Source: Thermoflexales bacterium
GTDB lineage: Bacteria > Chloroflexota > Anaerolineae > Fen-1058
Assembly: GCA_030834835.1 (NCBI GenBank)
Contig: JAUQXD010000314.1
Location: forward strand, 1 to 5,913
Reading direction: 5' to 3'
Length of the DNA stretch: 5,913 nt
A program made the translations under genes and the position numbers. This document shows, piece after piece, positions 1-5,913 of this stretch. Under the pieces are notes generated by a model. It saw nothing but the letters and a program-made list of their open reading frames with translations, was not told the origin of the DNA and ran no database searches. The stretch's first letter is position 1. Every line of letters begins with the position of its first letter.

Positions 1-1486
1 CTTTCACCAGCGCCAGACCCAGCCCCGCGCCGCCGTTGTCCTGCTGACGTGCCTGCTCCGATCGATAGAAGCGTTCCCACACATGCGGCAAATCTTCGGG
101 CGAAATGCCTTCGCCCGTATCGCGGACCTCGATCGATGCGATAGATTGATCGGATGAGACGATCACCGCGACGATGCCGCCCGGCGGCGTATGCCGCAAA
201 CTATTATGGATCAGATTGCGCAGCACTTGATCCAATCGACCTTCATCCGCAATCGCGCGCACTTGTGCACGCACACCCGACTGAACCTCCGCAGCCACCT
301 GGACCCGACTGGTTTGCCAGGCCAGCGGCGCGATCGTCTCCACCACACGGGCCGCCAACGCGCCGAGATCGATCGGTTGGCAGACCAGCGTCAATTGCCC
401 CACTTCCGCGCGCGCGAGCGTGAACAGATCATCGATCAACGTTTGCAAGCGATCGGCCTCCCGATCCATGATCGTCAAGTCGTGGCGCAGCGTCTCCGGC
501 GGCGTTGCGTCCCAATTAGTCAGCGCGGATTCCAAATAGCCACGCAGGGTGGACACGGGCGTGCGCAATTCATGCGACACACTCGCGATGAGTTCACGCC
601 GTTCGTTCAGCAGCGCCGCCACCCGATCGCGCTCGGCCTGTAAATCGCGCACGGATCGATCGAGCGCCGCCGTCATCGCGTTGAAGTCGCTTTGCAGTTG
701 CGCGATCTCATCCTGACCGGCGGCGTCGATCCGGACCGCATAGTCGCCTGCCTGAACGCGATGGGTTGCCACGGCCAACTTTTCAAGACGCTTCGTCAAA
801 CCGCGCGCCACGAAGTACGAAAAGATCAACGCGGGCGGCAACACGAGCGCGAGGCCGATCACCGTGAAGACGACCATGATGCTGGCGAGCGGTAAAAATC
901 GATTGAGGATTTGCGCGGCGAACGAAGCGAAGGGTGAAGCCTCGGGCGCGATCAATTCGCTGGCGGCGCCGTAATTGGCGGAGTACAGCGTGAGGACCAC
1001 GACAACCAGCAGCGCCAGCACCACCACCGTCATCAGAATCGCGTGTGTGAACGACCAGATTAAACGGCGGCGGCGCAATCGATCCCAGAACAACCACACG
1101 CCCACGCCCACGCGAAAGCAGAGGAAGCCGATCGCGCCGACCAGCAGAAAGAAGCCGCCCAACCACTCGGCCGACACCAGTTGAACGCGGAAGAACAATT
1201 CAAATAGTACGGATGGCAAACTGGCGAACAGGCCCGCACTGATTTCGCTCAGAAGGCGCTGCGGCCAGCGGCCGGTTGGCGGACGCAGTCGCAGCGCTGT
1301 CCACACCGCAATGCCCGCGCTGATGAAGAATAAGCCTTGCTGCACCACCACCGGTACGAGCTCTGATTGAAGCGAGAGCAGGATGGACAAAGACAACGCG
1401 CCCAGCGCATACGCTTCAAGCAAAGCGCGAAAGGGTGAGACAGAGGCGAGGAACCGCGACTGCGGCAAGGCAGATTCAGCCTTCAT
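1..1486 (-). CDS. Sensor histidine kinase, membrane-bound, HAMP-HisKA-HATPase (C-terminus cut by window edge)
   Basis: I translated this frame by hand; it is open for 495 codons from the ATG at 1486 to the window edge. The protein is the membrane sensor that autophosphorylates on histidine and passes the phosphate to the regulator encoded just upstream. Hydrophobic stretches lie near residues 26-39, 46-65, 84-103 (weak), 109-134, 146-168 and 198-225, suggesting up to six membrane spans with a short outside loop (about 169-197) before the last one. A HAMP linker follows (about 226-278). The HisKA motif SVSHELRTP has the phospho-acceptor His305. The ATPase domain shows the N box (N424, N428), the G1 box DTGEGI (456-461), the F box (F473) and the G2 box GGAGLGL (485-491). 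Only the last few dozen residues should be missing. The start is supported by AAGGA six bases upstream, inside the end of the regulator gene. Family assignment is secure; the signal sensed cannot be told. Confidence 0.95.
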   Translation of the reverse strand, partial: MKAESALPQSRFLASVSPFRALLEAYALGALSLSILLSLQSELVPVVVQQGLFFISAGIAVWTALRLRPPTGRWPQRLLSEISAGLFASLPSVLFELFFRVQLVSAEWLGGFFLLVGAIGFLCFRVGVGVWLFWDRLRRRRLIWSFTHAILMTVVVLALLVVVVLTLYSANYGAASELIAPEASPFASFAAQILNRFLPLASIMVVFTVIGLALVLPPALIFSYFVARGLTKRLEKLAVATHRVQAGDYAVRIDAAGQDEIAQLQSDFNAMTAALDRSVRDLQAERDRVAALLNERRELIASVSHELRTPVSTLRGYLESALTNWDATPPETLRHDLTIMDREADRLQTLIDDLFTLARAEVGQLTLVCQPIDLGALAARVVETIAPLAWQTSRVQVAAEVQSGVRAQVRAIADEGRLDQVLRNLIHNSLRHTPPGGIVAVIVSSDQSIASIEVRDTGEGISPEDLPHVWERFYRSEQARQQDNGGAGLGLALVK

Positions 1487-1489
1487 CCT

Positions 1490-2221
1490 TCATCCTTGCC
1501 CGTGTCCGCGTAGCGGCGGGCCGCCTGGCGCAGCCTTCAATCGATACCCCACGCCCCACACCGTCTCGATGTCATCGCCCAATGCGCCCAGCTTCTTACG
1601 CAGGCGCAGCATCGCGTTGTCCACGGAGCGATCGCCGCCGACGTAGGTTTCGCCCCACACCGTATCGAGTAGATAGGCACGGCTGAACGCGCGGCCGGGA
1701 TTGCGCAGCAGCAAATGTAACAGATCAAATTCAGTGCGGCTGAGGTCGAGCGGTTCGCCGTCGAGTACGGCCAGATGCGCCTGCGGATCGAGCCGCAAGC
1801 CACCGCGCTCAATAGCCGTTTCGTCGCTCGCCCGATCGGCGCTCAGCATCTGCTGGATTTGCTCCACGCGGCGCAGCATCGCCCGCACCCGCGCGATCAA
1901 CTCGCGCATGCTGAAGGGCTTCGTCAGATAATCATCCGCGCCTACTTCGAGGCCCACCACGCGATCGGTCTCTTCGCCCCGCGCGGTCAGCATCAGCACC
2001 GGCACCGCTGAAGTCCGTCGCAAGCGACGCAGCACTTCCAGCCCATCGAGTTTGGGCAGCATCCAGTCGAGGAGGATCAGATCGGGCGTGTGTGCGGCGT
2101 GCAGTTGCAGCGCCGTCAGGCCATCGCTCGCGCGGATGACGTCGTAGCCGGCCGCTTCCAGTTCGCGCGCGATGACTTGTGCTAAATCAGGTGTGTCTTC
2201 AACGAGGAGAATTTTCGCCAT
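1490..2221 (-). CDS. OmpR/PhoB-family response regulator (REC + winged-helix DNA-binding)
   Basis: A complete 243-residue protein, the usual length for this family. It is a cytoplasmic transcription factor switched on by phosphorylation. The receiver domain (about 1-118) has the acidic pair E8-D9, phospho-acceptor D52 in LLDWMLP, T79 and K101 followed by PF. After a linker (about 119-138), the C-terminal winged helix (about 140-230) contains the typical LSRTEFDLLHLLL, the recognition-helix region around RSVDNAMLRLRKKLG, and the closing hairpin TVWGVGYRL. The cognate kinase begins three bases after the stop, in the same frame, so the two are almost certainly co-transcribed and translationally coupled. 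The start at MAKILLVED is fixed by family convention and by an in-frame stop shortly upstream. Oddly, the bases before the ATG are pyrimidine-rich (CTTTTCTCCCT) and show no Shine-Dalgarno motif. The target genes cannot be deduced. Confidence 0.97.
   Translation of the reverse strand: MAKILLVEDTPDLAQVIARELEAAGYDVIRASDGLTALQLHAAHTPDLILLDWMLPKLDGLEVLRRLRRTSAVPVLMLTARGEETDRVVGLEVGADDYLTKPFSMRELIARVRAMLRRVEQIQQMLSADRASDETAIERGGLRLDPQAHLAVLDGEPLDLSRTEFDLLHLLLRNPGRAFSRAYLLDTVWGETYVGGDRSVDNAMLRLRKKLGALGDDIETVWGVGYRLKAAPGGPPLRGHGQG
1493..1497 (-). promoter_or_regulatory. Ribosome binding site of the histidine kinase, inside the regulator's last codons
   Basis: On the minus strand, AAGGA lies six bases before the kinase ATG at 1486 and overlaps the end of the regulator reading frame. 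It is part of a short AAGGATG-type direct repeat. An earlier ATG at 1493 leads to a stop after only five codons, so the second ATG is the real start. The arrangement implies translational coupling of regulator and kinase. Confidence 0.75.
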
Positions 2222-2240
2222 AGGGAGAAAAGAAACTCAC

Positions 2241-2264
2241 GCAAAGAAGCAAAGGCGCAAAGAT
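2241..2264. repeat. Short 8-bp-period repeat (three GCAAAG units) upstream of the response regulator
   Basis: GCAAAG begins at 2241, 2249 and 2257, an exact 8-base period, with variable pairs AA, GC and AT after each unit. It sits 20 to 45 bases upstream of the regulator start, in the region that should hold its leader or promoter. From memory, similar CGCAAAG-rich strings occur between genes in many environmental bacterial genomes as a dispersed repeat; that is recollection, not shown by this window. The role is unknown. It could be a dispersed repeat or a direct-repeat operator of the kind OmpR-family regulators bind, though such sites usually have a spacing nearer 10-11 bases. Confidence 0.6.
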
Positions 2265-2280
2265 TTACAAGCCTTTCTTT

Positions 2281-2336
2281 GCCGCTTGCCCATATCCTCA
2301 GCCCTGTGGGCTGAGGTGGGCCGCCGGGCGTGCGGC
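2281..2336. repeat. Nested inverted repeat / strong stem-loop between the dehydrogenase and the response regulator
   Basis: The inner hairpin at 2296-2316 is a perfect 9-bp stem, CCTCAGCCC pairing with GGGCTGAGG, around a 3-base loop. It is enclosed by an outer stem, 2281-2291 with 2326-2336 (GCCGCTTGCCC with GGGCGTGCGGC), in which ten of eleven positions can pair, one of them G-U. It begins about 33 bases after the dehydrogenase stop on the minus strand. No T-tract follows it on either strand, so it is not a textbook intrinsic terminator. It may protect the 3' end of the dehydrogenase message, act as a REP-like repeat, or be a structured part of the regulator's leader. Confidence 0.75.
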
Positions 2337-2368
2337 TTGGCGTGAGGGACTTTACAATCTAAGTGATG

Positions 2369-3361
2369 TTAACGAGGCCACGCTGATTGATACGCGGCCA
2401 GGATACGATCGACCGTCTGATTGAACGCCTCATCGATCACGCGCCGCGCCGGATCGGCGTCGAACCACGCGATGATCTCATGCACGCCGCGCGAGAATGG
2501 AATCGCCGCCACGTAGTCCGGCACCAGCCGCTTGATCTTGGTGTTGTCGAACAGCACACTGTGCGCCTTATCGCCGAGCAAGCCATCACCCCAGTCGCGA
2601 TCAAACATCGCGATGAAATCCGACGAGATGTGAACCAACTTCGGCTCGACGCCCAGTGCGTGACCCATCAGCAAATAGATTTGATTCCACGTCAGCACTT
2701 CATCCGATGTGATGTGATAGCTATCCCCGAGCGCGTGATGGTTGCCTAAGACACCCAGAAAACCTTTAGCAAAATCCGTGTGATGCGTCAGCGTCCACAG
2801 CGAGGTGCCATCGCCATGCACGATGACGGGCTTCCCCTGCCGCATCCGATCGAGCGTGGTGTAGCCGCCGTGAATGGGCGACAGCGTCGCATCGTAGGTG
2901 TGCGAGGGGCGCACGATCGTCATGGGAAACTGTTCTTCGCGATAGGCCCGCATCAGGCGCTCTTCACACGCGATCTTGTTGCGCGAGTATTCCCAGACCG
3001 GATTCGCCAACGGCGTCGATTCCGTGATGGGCAAGTTGCCGACCGGCTTCTGATACGCCGACGCCGAACTGATGAACACGTACTGGCCGGTACGTCCGCG
3101 AAACAGTTCCAGGTCTGTCTCGATATGCTCAGGCGTGAACGCGATCCAATCCACTATGGCATCGAACTTATGATCCTTCAGCGCCGCCCGCGCCGAGGCT
3201 GCATCGCGGATGTCGCCGCGCAGCACGTGTGCACCCACGGGCACAGGCCGCTTAGTCGTCTCGCCGCGATTGAGCAGATACAGATCGTGGCCGCGTGCAA
3301 TCGCCAATCGTGAACACGCCGAACTGATGATGCCGGTGCCACCGATGAATAGGATTTTCAT
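2369..3361 (-). CDS. NAD(P)-dependent epimerase/dehydratase-like protein, atypical extended short-chain dehydrogenase
   Basis: A complete Rossmann-fold protein of 330 residues, predicted to be cytoplasmic. With M1 at 3361, the N-terminal strand MKILFIGGTGIIS carries the nucleotide-binding glycine motif GGTG (residues 7-10). N31-R32, after the second strand, is the usual site that chooses between NAD and NADP. Further motifs are the strand YVFISSASAY with Ser98, and YSRNK giving the catalytic pair Tyr125 and Lys129. The VRPSHTYD segment and the substrate half (about 160-330) follow. The glycine motif and overall pattern resemble the atypical SDR group that includes the CSP41/isoflavone-reductase-like proteins rather than classic sugar-nucleotide epimerases, so the substrate cannot be named. 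A start six bases earlier (3367, giving MTMK) is possible, but AAAGGA would then abut the ATG; the internal Met has AAGGA five bases upstream and is preferred. The gene is divergent from the PAS/GAF gene. Confidence 0.9.
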   Translation of the reverse strand: MKILFIGGTGIISSACSRLAIARGHDLYLLNRGETTKRPVPVGAHVLRGDIRDAASARAALKDHKFDAIVDWIAFTPEHIETDLELFRGRTGQYVFISSASAYQKPVGNLPITESTPLANPVWEYSRNKIACEERLMRAYREEQFPMTIVRPSHTYDATLSPIHGGYTTLDRMRQGKPVIVHGDGTSLWTLTHHTDFAKGFLGVLGNHHALGDSYHITSDEVLTWNQIYLLMGHALGVEPKLVHISSDFIAMFDRDWGDGLLGDKAHSVLFDNTKIKRLVPDYVAAIPFSRGVHEIIAWFDADPARRVIDEAFNQTVDRILAAYQSAWPR

Positions 3362-3366
3362 AGTCA

Positions 3367-3371
3367 TCCTT
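3367..3371 (-). promoter_or_regulatory. Ribosome binding site of the dehydrogenase; decides its start
   Basis: On the minus strand, AAGGA is followed by five bases and then the ATG at 3361. The alternative ATG at 3367 overlaps this motif by its first base and so would have no usable spacing. The site therefore favours the shorter protein beginning MKILFIGGTG. Confidence 0.7.
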
Positions 3372-3424
3372 TCGTGAGCCGGTTAAGCGGGAAATAAACA
3401 GGAATAGAATAGGTCTGGAGGCAG

Positions 3425-3433
3425 ATTATAGCA
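3425..3433 (-). promoter_or_regulatory. Extended -10 promoter for the dehydrogenase gene
   Basis: The minus strand reads TGCTATAAT, a perfect -10 hexamer (3430-3425) with the TGn extension. Transcription would start near 3418, giving a leader of roughly 57 bases before the ATG at 3361. There is no good -35 box at 17 bases (the minus strand reads CACCAG there), which is tolerated by extended -10 promoters of housekeeping sigma factors. The motif is directly visible; its use as a promoter is inferred. Confidence 0.65.
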
Positions 3434-3458
3434 CTGTCGCTCCGCGCCTGGTGTTTAA

Positions 3459-3467
3459 TGCTATAAT
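3459..3467 (+). promoter_or_regulatory. Extended -10 promoter for the REC-PAS-GAF gene
   Basis: TGCTATAAT is a perfect TATAAT hexamer at 3462-3467 with a TGn extension. The expected start of transcription is near 3474, giving a leader of about 35 bases before the ATG at 3509. The position 17 bases upstream reads GCTCCG, so no recognisable -35 box is present. Sequence match is strong; activity is inferred. Confidence 0.7.
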
Positions 3468-3497
3468 CAGCTCAAGCCAGTGGCGAGAGAAGTCTGA

Positions 3498-3503
3498 GAG
3501 GTG
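3498..3503 (+). promoter_or_regulatory. Ribosome binding site of the REC-PAS-GAF gene
   Basis: GAGGTG, which matches the 16S anti-Shine-Dalgarno end, lies five bases before the ATG at 3509. This supports that ATG as the start and the receiver domain as the true N-terminus. Confidence 0.7.
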
Positions 3504-3508
3504 TCCCC

Positions 3509-5913
3509 ATGCTGCCAACCCGGTTCCCGGTTGTTCTGCTGGCCGATGACGACGACCCCATTCGCAAGTACCTCCGTTACGTGTTAGAGCGCGACGGTTA
3601 CGAAATCATCGAGTGTTCCGACGGCGCCGCAGCGGTGGCCGCCTGCCAACGGCAGCTGCCAGATGTGGTGCTCATGGACATTCGCATGCCGAAACTGGAC
3701 GGCATTTCCGCCTGCGAACAGATCCAGCGTCTGCCCGGCGGCCCGCAAGTGCCCGTGTTGATGATCACGGCGCTCGATGATTACGCCAGCATCGATCGGT
3801 GTTTTGCGGCCGGCGCCTCCGATTACATCACCAAGCCCATCAATCACGCCATTTTACGCCAGCGCGTCCGTCGGCTGGTGCACGCCCGCCAGACCGAAGA
3901 CGCCCGGCGGATCGGCGAGCAAAAATATCGCAGCGTCTTTGAAGCGACCAACGATGCGCTGCTGATTCTCGATGTGACCACCGGCCAGATTCTCGGCGCG
4001 AACCCGGCGGCCTGTGAACTCTTCGAGCGGACCGGGGCGGAGCTGACCGATTTGACCCTGTTCGAGCTATCCGCCGAGCCGGATCAGACCGCGCTAACGC
4101 TGCGGCAGCGGCTGGAACACGTACCGCGGCGCTATTACAAAAAACGCGATGGCACCCGTTTCCCCACGGAAGTCACGGTGAGTTATTTCACCCAGGCCGG
4201 CCGCGAAGTCTGCACGACCGCCATCCGCGACATCACGCAGCGCCAGCACATGGAAGATGCTCTGCGCGAAAGCGAAGCCCGCTATCGCCAGATGTTCGAA
4301 CAAAATCAGGCCGTCCAGTTGCTGATCAATCCCGACACGGGCCAGATTATTCAAGCCAACCCGGCCGCCGTCCGCTTCTACGGCTACCCGGCCGAGACCC
4401 TGCAGCGCATGCGCATCAGCGACATCAACCAGCTCGACCCGGCCCGGATAGCCGACGAGATGCAGGCCGCTCTGAGCGACCAGCGCAACACGTTCGTCTT
4501 TCCGCATCGACTGGCCTCGGGCGAAGTCCGGCAGGTGGAAGCCCACTCCAGCCCGATCGATCTGCGCGGCCAGCGCGTGCTGTACTCCATCATCCACGAC
4601 ATCACCGAACGCCAGCAGGCCGAAGAGGCGCTTCGTGACAGCGAAGCCCGCTTTCGACTGCTGGCCGATCACGCGCCGGTGTTGATCTGGATGGCGGGCA
4701 CCGATACGCTCTGCACGTTCTTCAATCAACCGTGGCTCGATTTTACCGGCCGTACCCTTGAGCAGGAACTGGGCAATGGCTGGGCCGAGGGCGTCCACCC
4801 CGACGATTTTCAGCACTGCCTCGCGGCTTATCATGCGGCCTTTCACGCCCGTCAGCCGTTTCGCCTGGAGTATCGCCTGCGGCGCGCGGACGGCGCGTAT
4901 CGGCGGGTCATCGACAATGGTCTGCCGCTGTTTTCGAGCAACGGTCTGTTCACCGGTTATATCGGTTCCTGTTTCGATATTACCGAGATAAGGGAGGCGC
5001 ACGCCGAAGTCGAACGGCTGGCGCGTCACAACGATCTGATACTGACTTCAGCCGGCGAGGGAATTCTGGGCCTGGACGAGCAGGGCAACCACATTTTTGT
5101 CAATCCGGCCGCCGCTGCCATGCTCGGCTATGAAGTGCCAGAGCTGATCGGCCGGCCGAGTCACGTAACGTGGCATCATACCCGATCCGATGGCACACCG
5201 TATCTTCAGGAAGACTGCCCGATCTACGCGGCCTTTCGGGATGGCATCATCCACCGGGTAACGGACGAGGTCTTCTGGCGGAAAGACGGCGCCAGTTTCC
5301 CGGTGGAGTACGTCAGCACGCCCCTGCAGGAAGGCGATCGATTGACGGGCGCGGTCGTCGTCTTCAGCGACATCACGGCGCGCAAACACGCCGAGAACGA
5401 AATGGCGCGATTGTATCAGGCCGAGCAGTCGCAGCGCCGACTGGCGGAAGCGCTGCGTGATACGGCCGCGCAACTGAACCACACGCTCAATCTGGAAGAA
5501 GTGCTCGATCAGGTGCTGGACAACGTCGGGCGGGTGGTGCCGCACGATGGCGCGCACGTCATCCTGGTTGAAGACGGCGTGGCGCAGCTGGTGCGCAATC
5601 GCGGCTTTAGTCCCCCTGCCCCGGAACTGCGGCCGGCATTCCAGCTGCCCATCAACGACATACCGCCGCTGCGGGACATGGCCGCAACCGGGCAGCCCCT
5701 GGTGATTCGCGACACGCGTGACTACACCGGCTGGGGGGCGATGGGGAGCATGATGCAGCTGCGAGCCGTGCTCAGCGCGGCGATTGTTTTCAAGCAGCAA
5801 ACGCTTGGCTTTCTCATCCTCATGAGCGGCGAGCCGGACTTCTTCACTGCCACGCACGCCGAGCGGCTACAGGTGTTTGCCGATCAGGCCGCCATCGCGC
5901 TCGAGAACGCCCG
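3509..5913 (+). CDS. Multi-sensor signalling protein: receiver + four PAS + GAF (C-terminus beyond window)
   Basis: Hand translation gives one uninterrupted frame of 801 codons from the ATG at 3509 to the right edge. The receiver domain (about 6-125) has the acidic pair D13-D14, phospho-acceptor D57 in LMDIRMP, T87 and K109 followed by P. Four PAS domains follow, at about 140-245, 259-366, 382-492 and 505-624, each closing on the usual DIT motif and joined by short helical linkers such as ALRESEAR. The third is PAS_3-like (VHPDD, EYRLRRADG, GYIGSCFDIT). The fourth carries the conserved HHTRSDGT and EDCPIY segments with His556, His557 and Cys570. A GAF domain runs from about 657 to the edge. 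No membrane segment is seen, so it is probably cytosolic. The output module is missing; a histidine kinase is most likely, while GGDEF, phosphatase or LuxR-type outputs remain possible. Confidence 0.93.
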   Translation, partial: MLPTRFPVVLLADDDDPIRKYLRYVLERDGYEIIECSDGAAAVAACQRQLPDVVLMDIRMPKLDGISACEQIQRLPGGPQVPVLMITALDDYASIDRCFAAGASDYITKPINHAILRQRVRRLVHARQTEDARRIGEQKYRSVFEATNDALLILDVTTGQILGANPAACELFERTGAELTDLTLFELSAEPDQTALTLRQRLEHVPRRYYKKRDGTRFPTEVTVSYFTQAGREVCTTAIRDITQRQHMEDALRESEARYRQMFEQNQAVQLLINPDTGQIIQANPAAVRFYGYPAETLQRMRISDINQLDPARIADEMQAALSDQRNTFVFPHRLASGEVRQVEAHSSPIDLRGQRVLYSIIHDITERQQAEEALRDSEARFRLLADHAPVLIWMAGTDTLCTFFNQPWLDFTGRTLEQELGNGWAEGVHPDDFQHCLAAYHAAFHARQPFRLEYRLRRADGAYRRVIDNGLPLFSSNGLFTGYIGSCFDITEIREAHAEVERLARHNDLILTSAGEGILGLDEQGNHIFVNPAAAAMLGYEVPELIGRPSHVTWHHTRSDGTPYLQEDCPIYAAFRDGIIHRVTDEVFWRKDGASFPVEYVSTPLQEGDRLTGAVVVFSDITARKHAENEMARLYQAEQSQRRLAEALRDTAAQLNHTLNLEEVLDQVLDNVGRVVPHDGAHVILVEDGVAQLVRNRGFSPPAPELRPAFQLPINDIPPLRDMAATGQPLVIRDTRDYTGWGAMGSMMQLRAVLSAAIVFKQQTLGFLILMSGEPDFFTATHAERLQVFADQAAIALENA

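Larger units (their letters stand above)
3424..3468. repeat. Perfect 10-bp inverted repeat containing both divergent -10 boxes
   Basis: GATTATAGCA (3424-3433) and TGCTATAATC (3459-3468) are exact reverse complements separated by 25 bases. Each arm is the extended -10 element of one of the two divergent promoters, so the symmetry may simply reflect two consensus promoters. Because the arms point outward and the upstream promoter regions overlap in the 25-bp spacer, the two polymerase footprints would collide. The arms could also serve as a two-site operator. Confidence 0.7.

Noticed and set aside
191..643. A 150-codon plus-strand frame, and a 127-codon minus-strand frame at 783-1166
   Set aside because: Both overlap the histidine kinase, whose frame is continuous and contains all the kinase boxes.
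2296..2316. Intrinsic transcription terminator
   Set aside because: The stem is strong, but neither strand has a run of T after it, so it is listed as an inverted repeat instead.
2222..2368. Promoter for the two-component operon
   Set aside because: TTGTAAA-like stretches occur on the minus strand, but no convincing -10/-35 pair with correct spacing was found. A promoter may well be here but cannot be placed from sequence alone.
2387..3313. Two plus-strand frames (2387-2749 and 2780-3313) opposite the dehydrogenase
   Set aside because: The minus-strand dehydrogenase frame is complete and has the Rossmann and YxxxK motifs; the plus-strand translations show no domain pattern.
4271..4652. A 13-base direct repeat (AGCGAAGCCCGCT at 4271 and 4640)
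   Set aside because: It encodes the same linker helix (SEAR plus an aromatic residue) before the second and third PAS domains, and is explained by domain duplication or protein constraint rather than by a DNA element.
4094..5029. A 311-codon open frame on the minus strand
   Set aside because: It lies wholly antisense to the PAS domains of the large plus-strand gene. The plus frame shows clear domain motifs, whereas this translation has none. Long antisense frames are common in GC-rich DNA.
5048..5857. A 269-codon open frame on the minus strand
   Set aside because: It is antisense to the fourth PAS domain and the GAF domain, and its His/Arg-rich translation matches no family I recognise. It is a shadow of the real gene.

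Overview
The window is a GC-rich stretch of bacterial chromosome carrying signal-transduction genes and one dehydrogenase-type enzyme. No tRNA, rRNA, CRISPR array, transposase or phage gene is visible. Several features would suit a free-living bacterium of the Chloroflexota or a similar lineage: a receiver protein with many PAS domains and a GAF domain, an OmpR-type two-component operon, perfect extended -10 promoters, and short GCAAAG repeats between genes. This placement is a tentative inference from style, because no marker gene is present.

Layout. On the minus strand, reading right to left, there are three genes. An atypical short-chain dehydrogenase/epimerase-like protein lies at 2369-3361. 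A 147-bp gap follows, holding a strong nested stem-loop and a GCAAAG repeat. Next is an OmpR/PhoB-type response regulator (1490-2221), and three bases after its stop comes its partner histidine kinase (from 1486, running off the left edge at position 1). On the plus strand, a large open frame starts at 3509 and is still open at the right edge. It encodes a receiver domain, four PAS domains and a GAF domain, and is probably the front part of a hybrid kinase or other output protein.

How it works together. The regulator and kinase form a classical two-component operon with all the key phosphotransfer residues present; the signal is unknown. The dehydrogenase and the PAS/GAF protein are divergently transcribed from a compact intergenic region. 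There, two identical extended -10 boxes (TGCTATAAT) face away from each other and form a perfect 10-bp inverted repeat around a 25-bp spacer. The two promoters must therefore share or compete for RNA polymerase, and this is the most distinctive regulatory feature of the window. I see no evidence for an entirely new biological system. The coding content is ordinary signalling machinery, and the most noteworthy points are the divergent promoter, the intergenic stem-loop and repeat, the domain order of the large protein, and a marked excess of the palindrome CGATCG.
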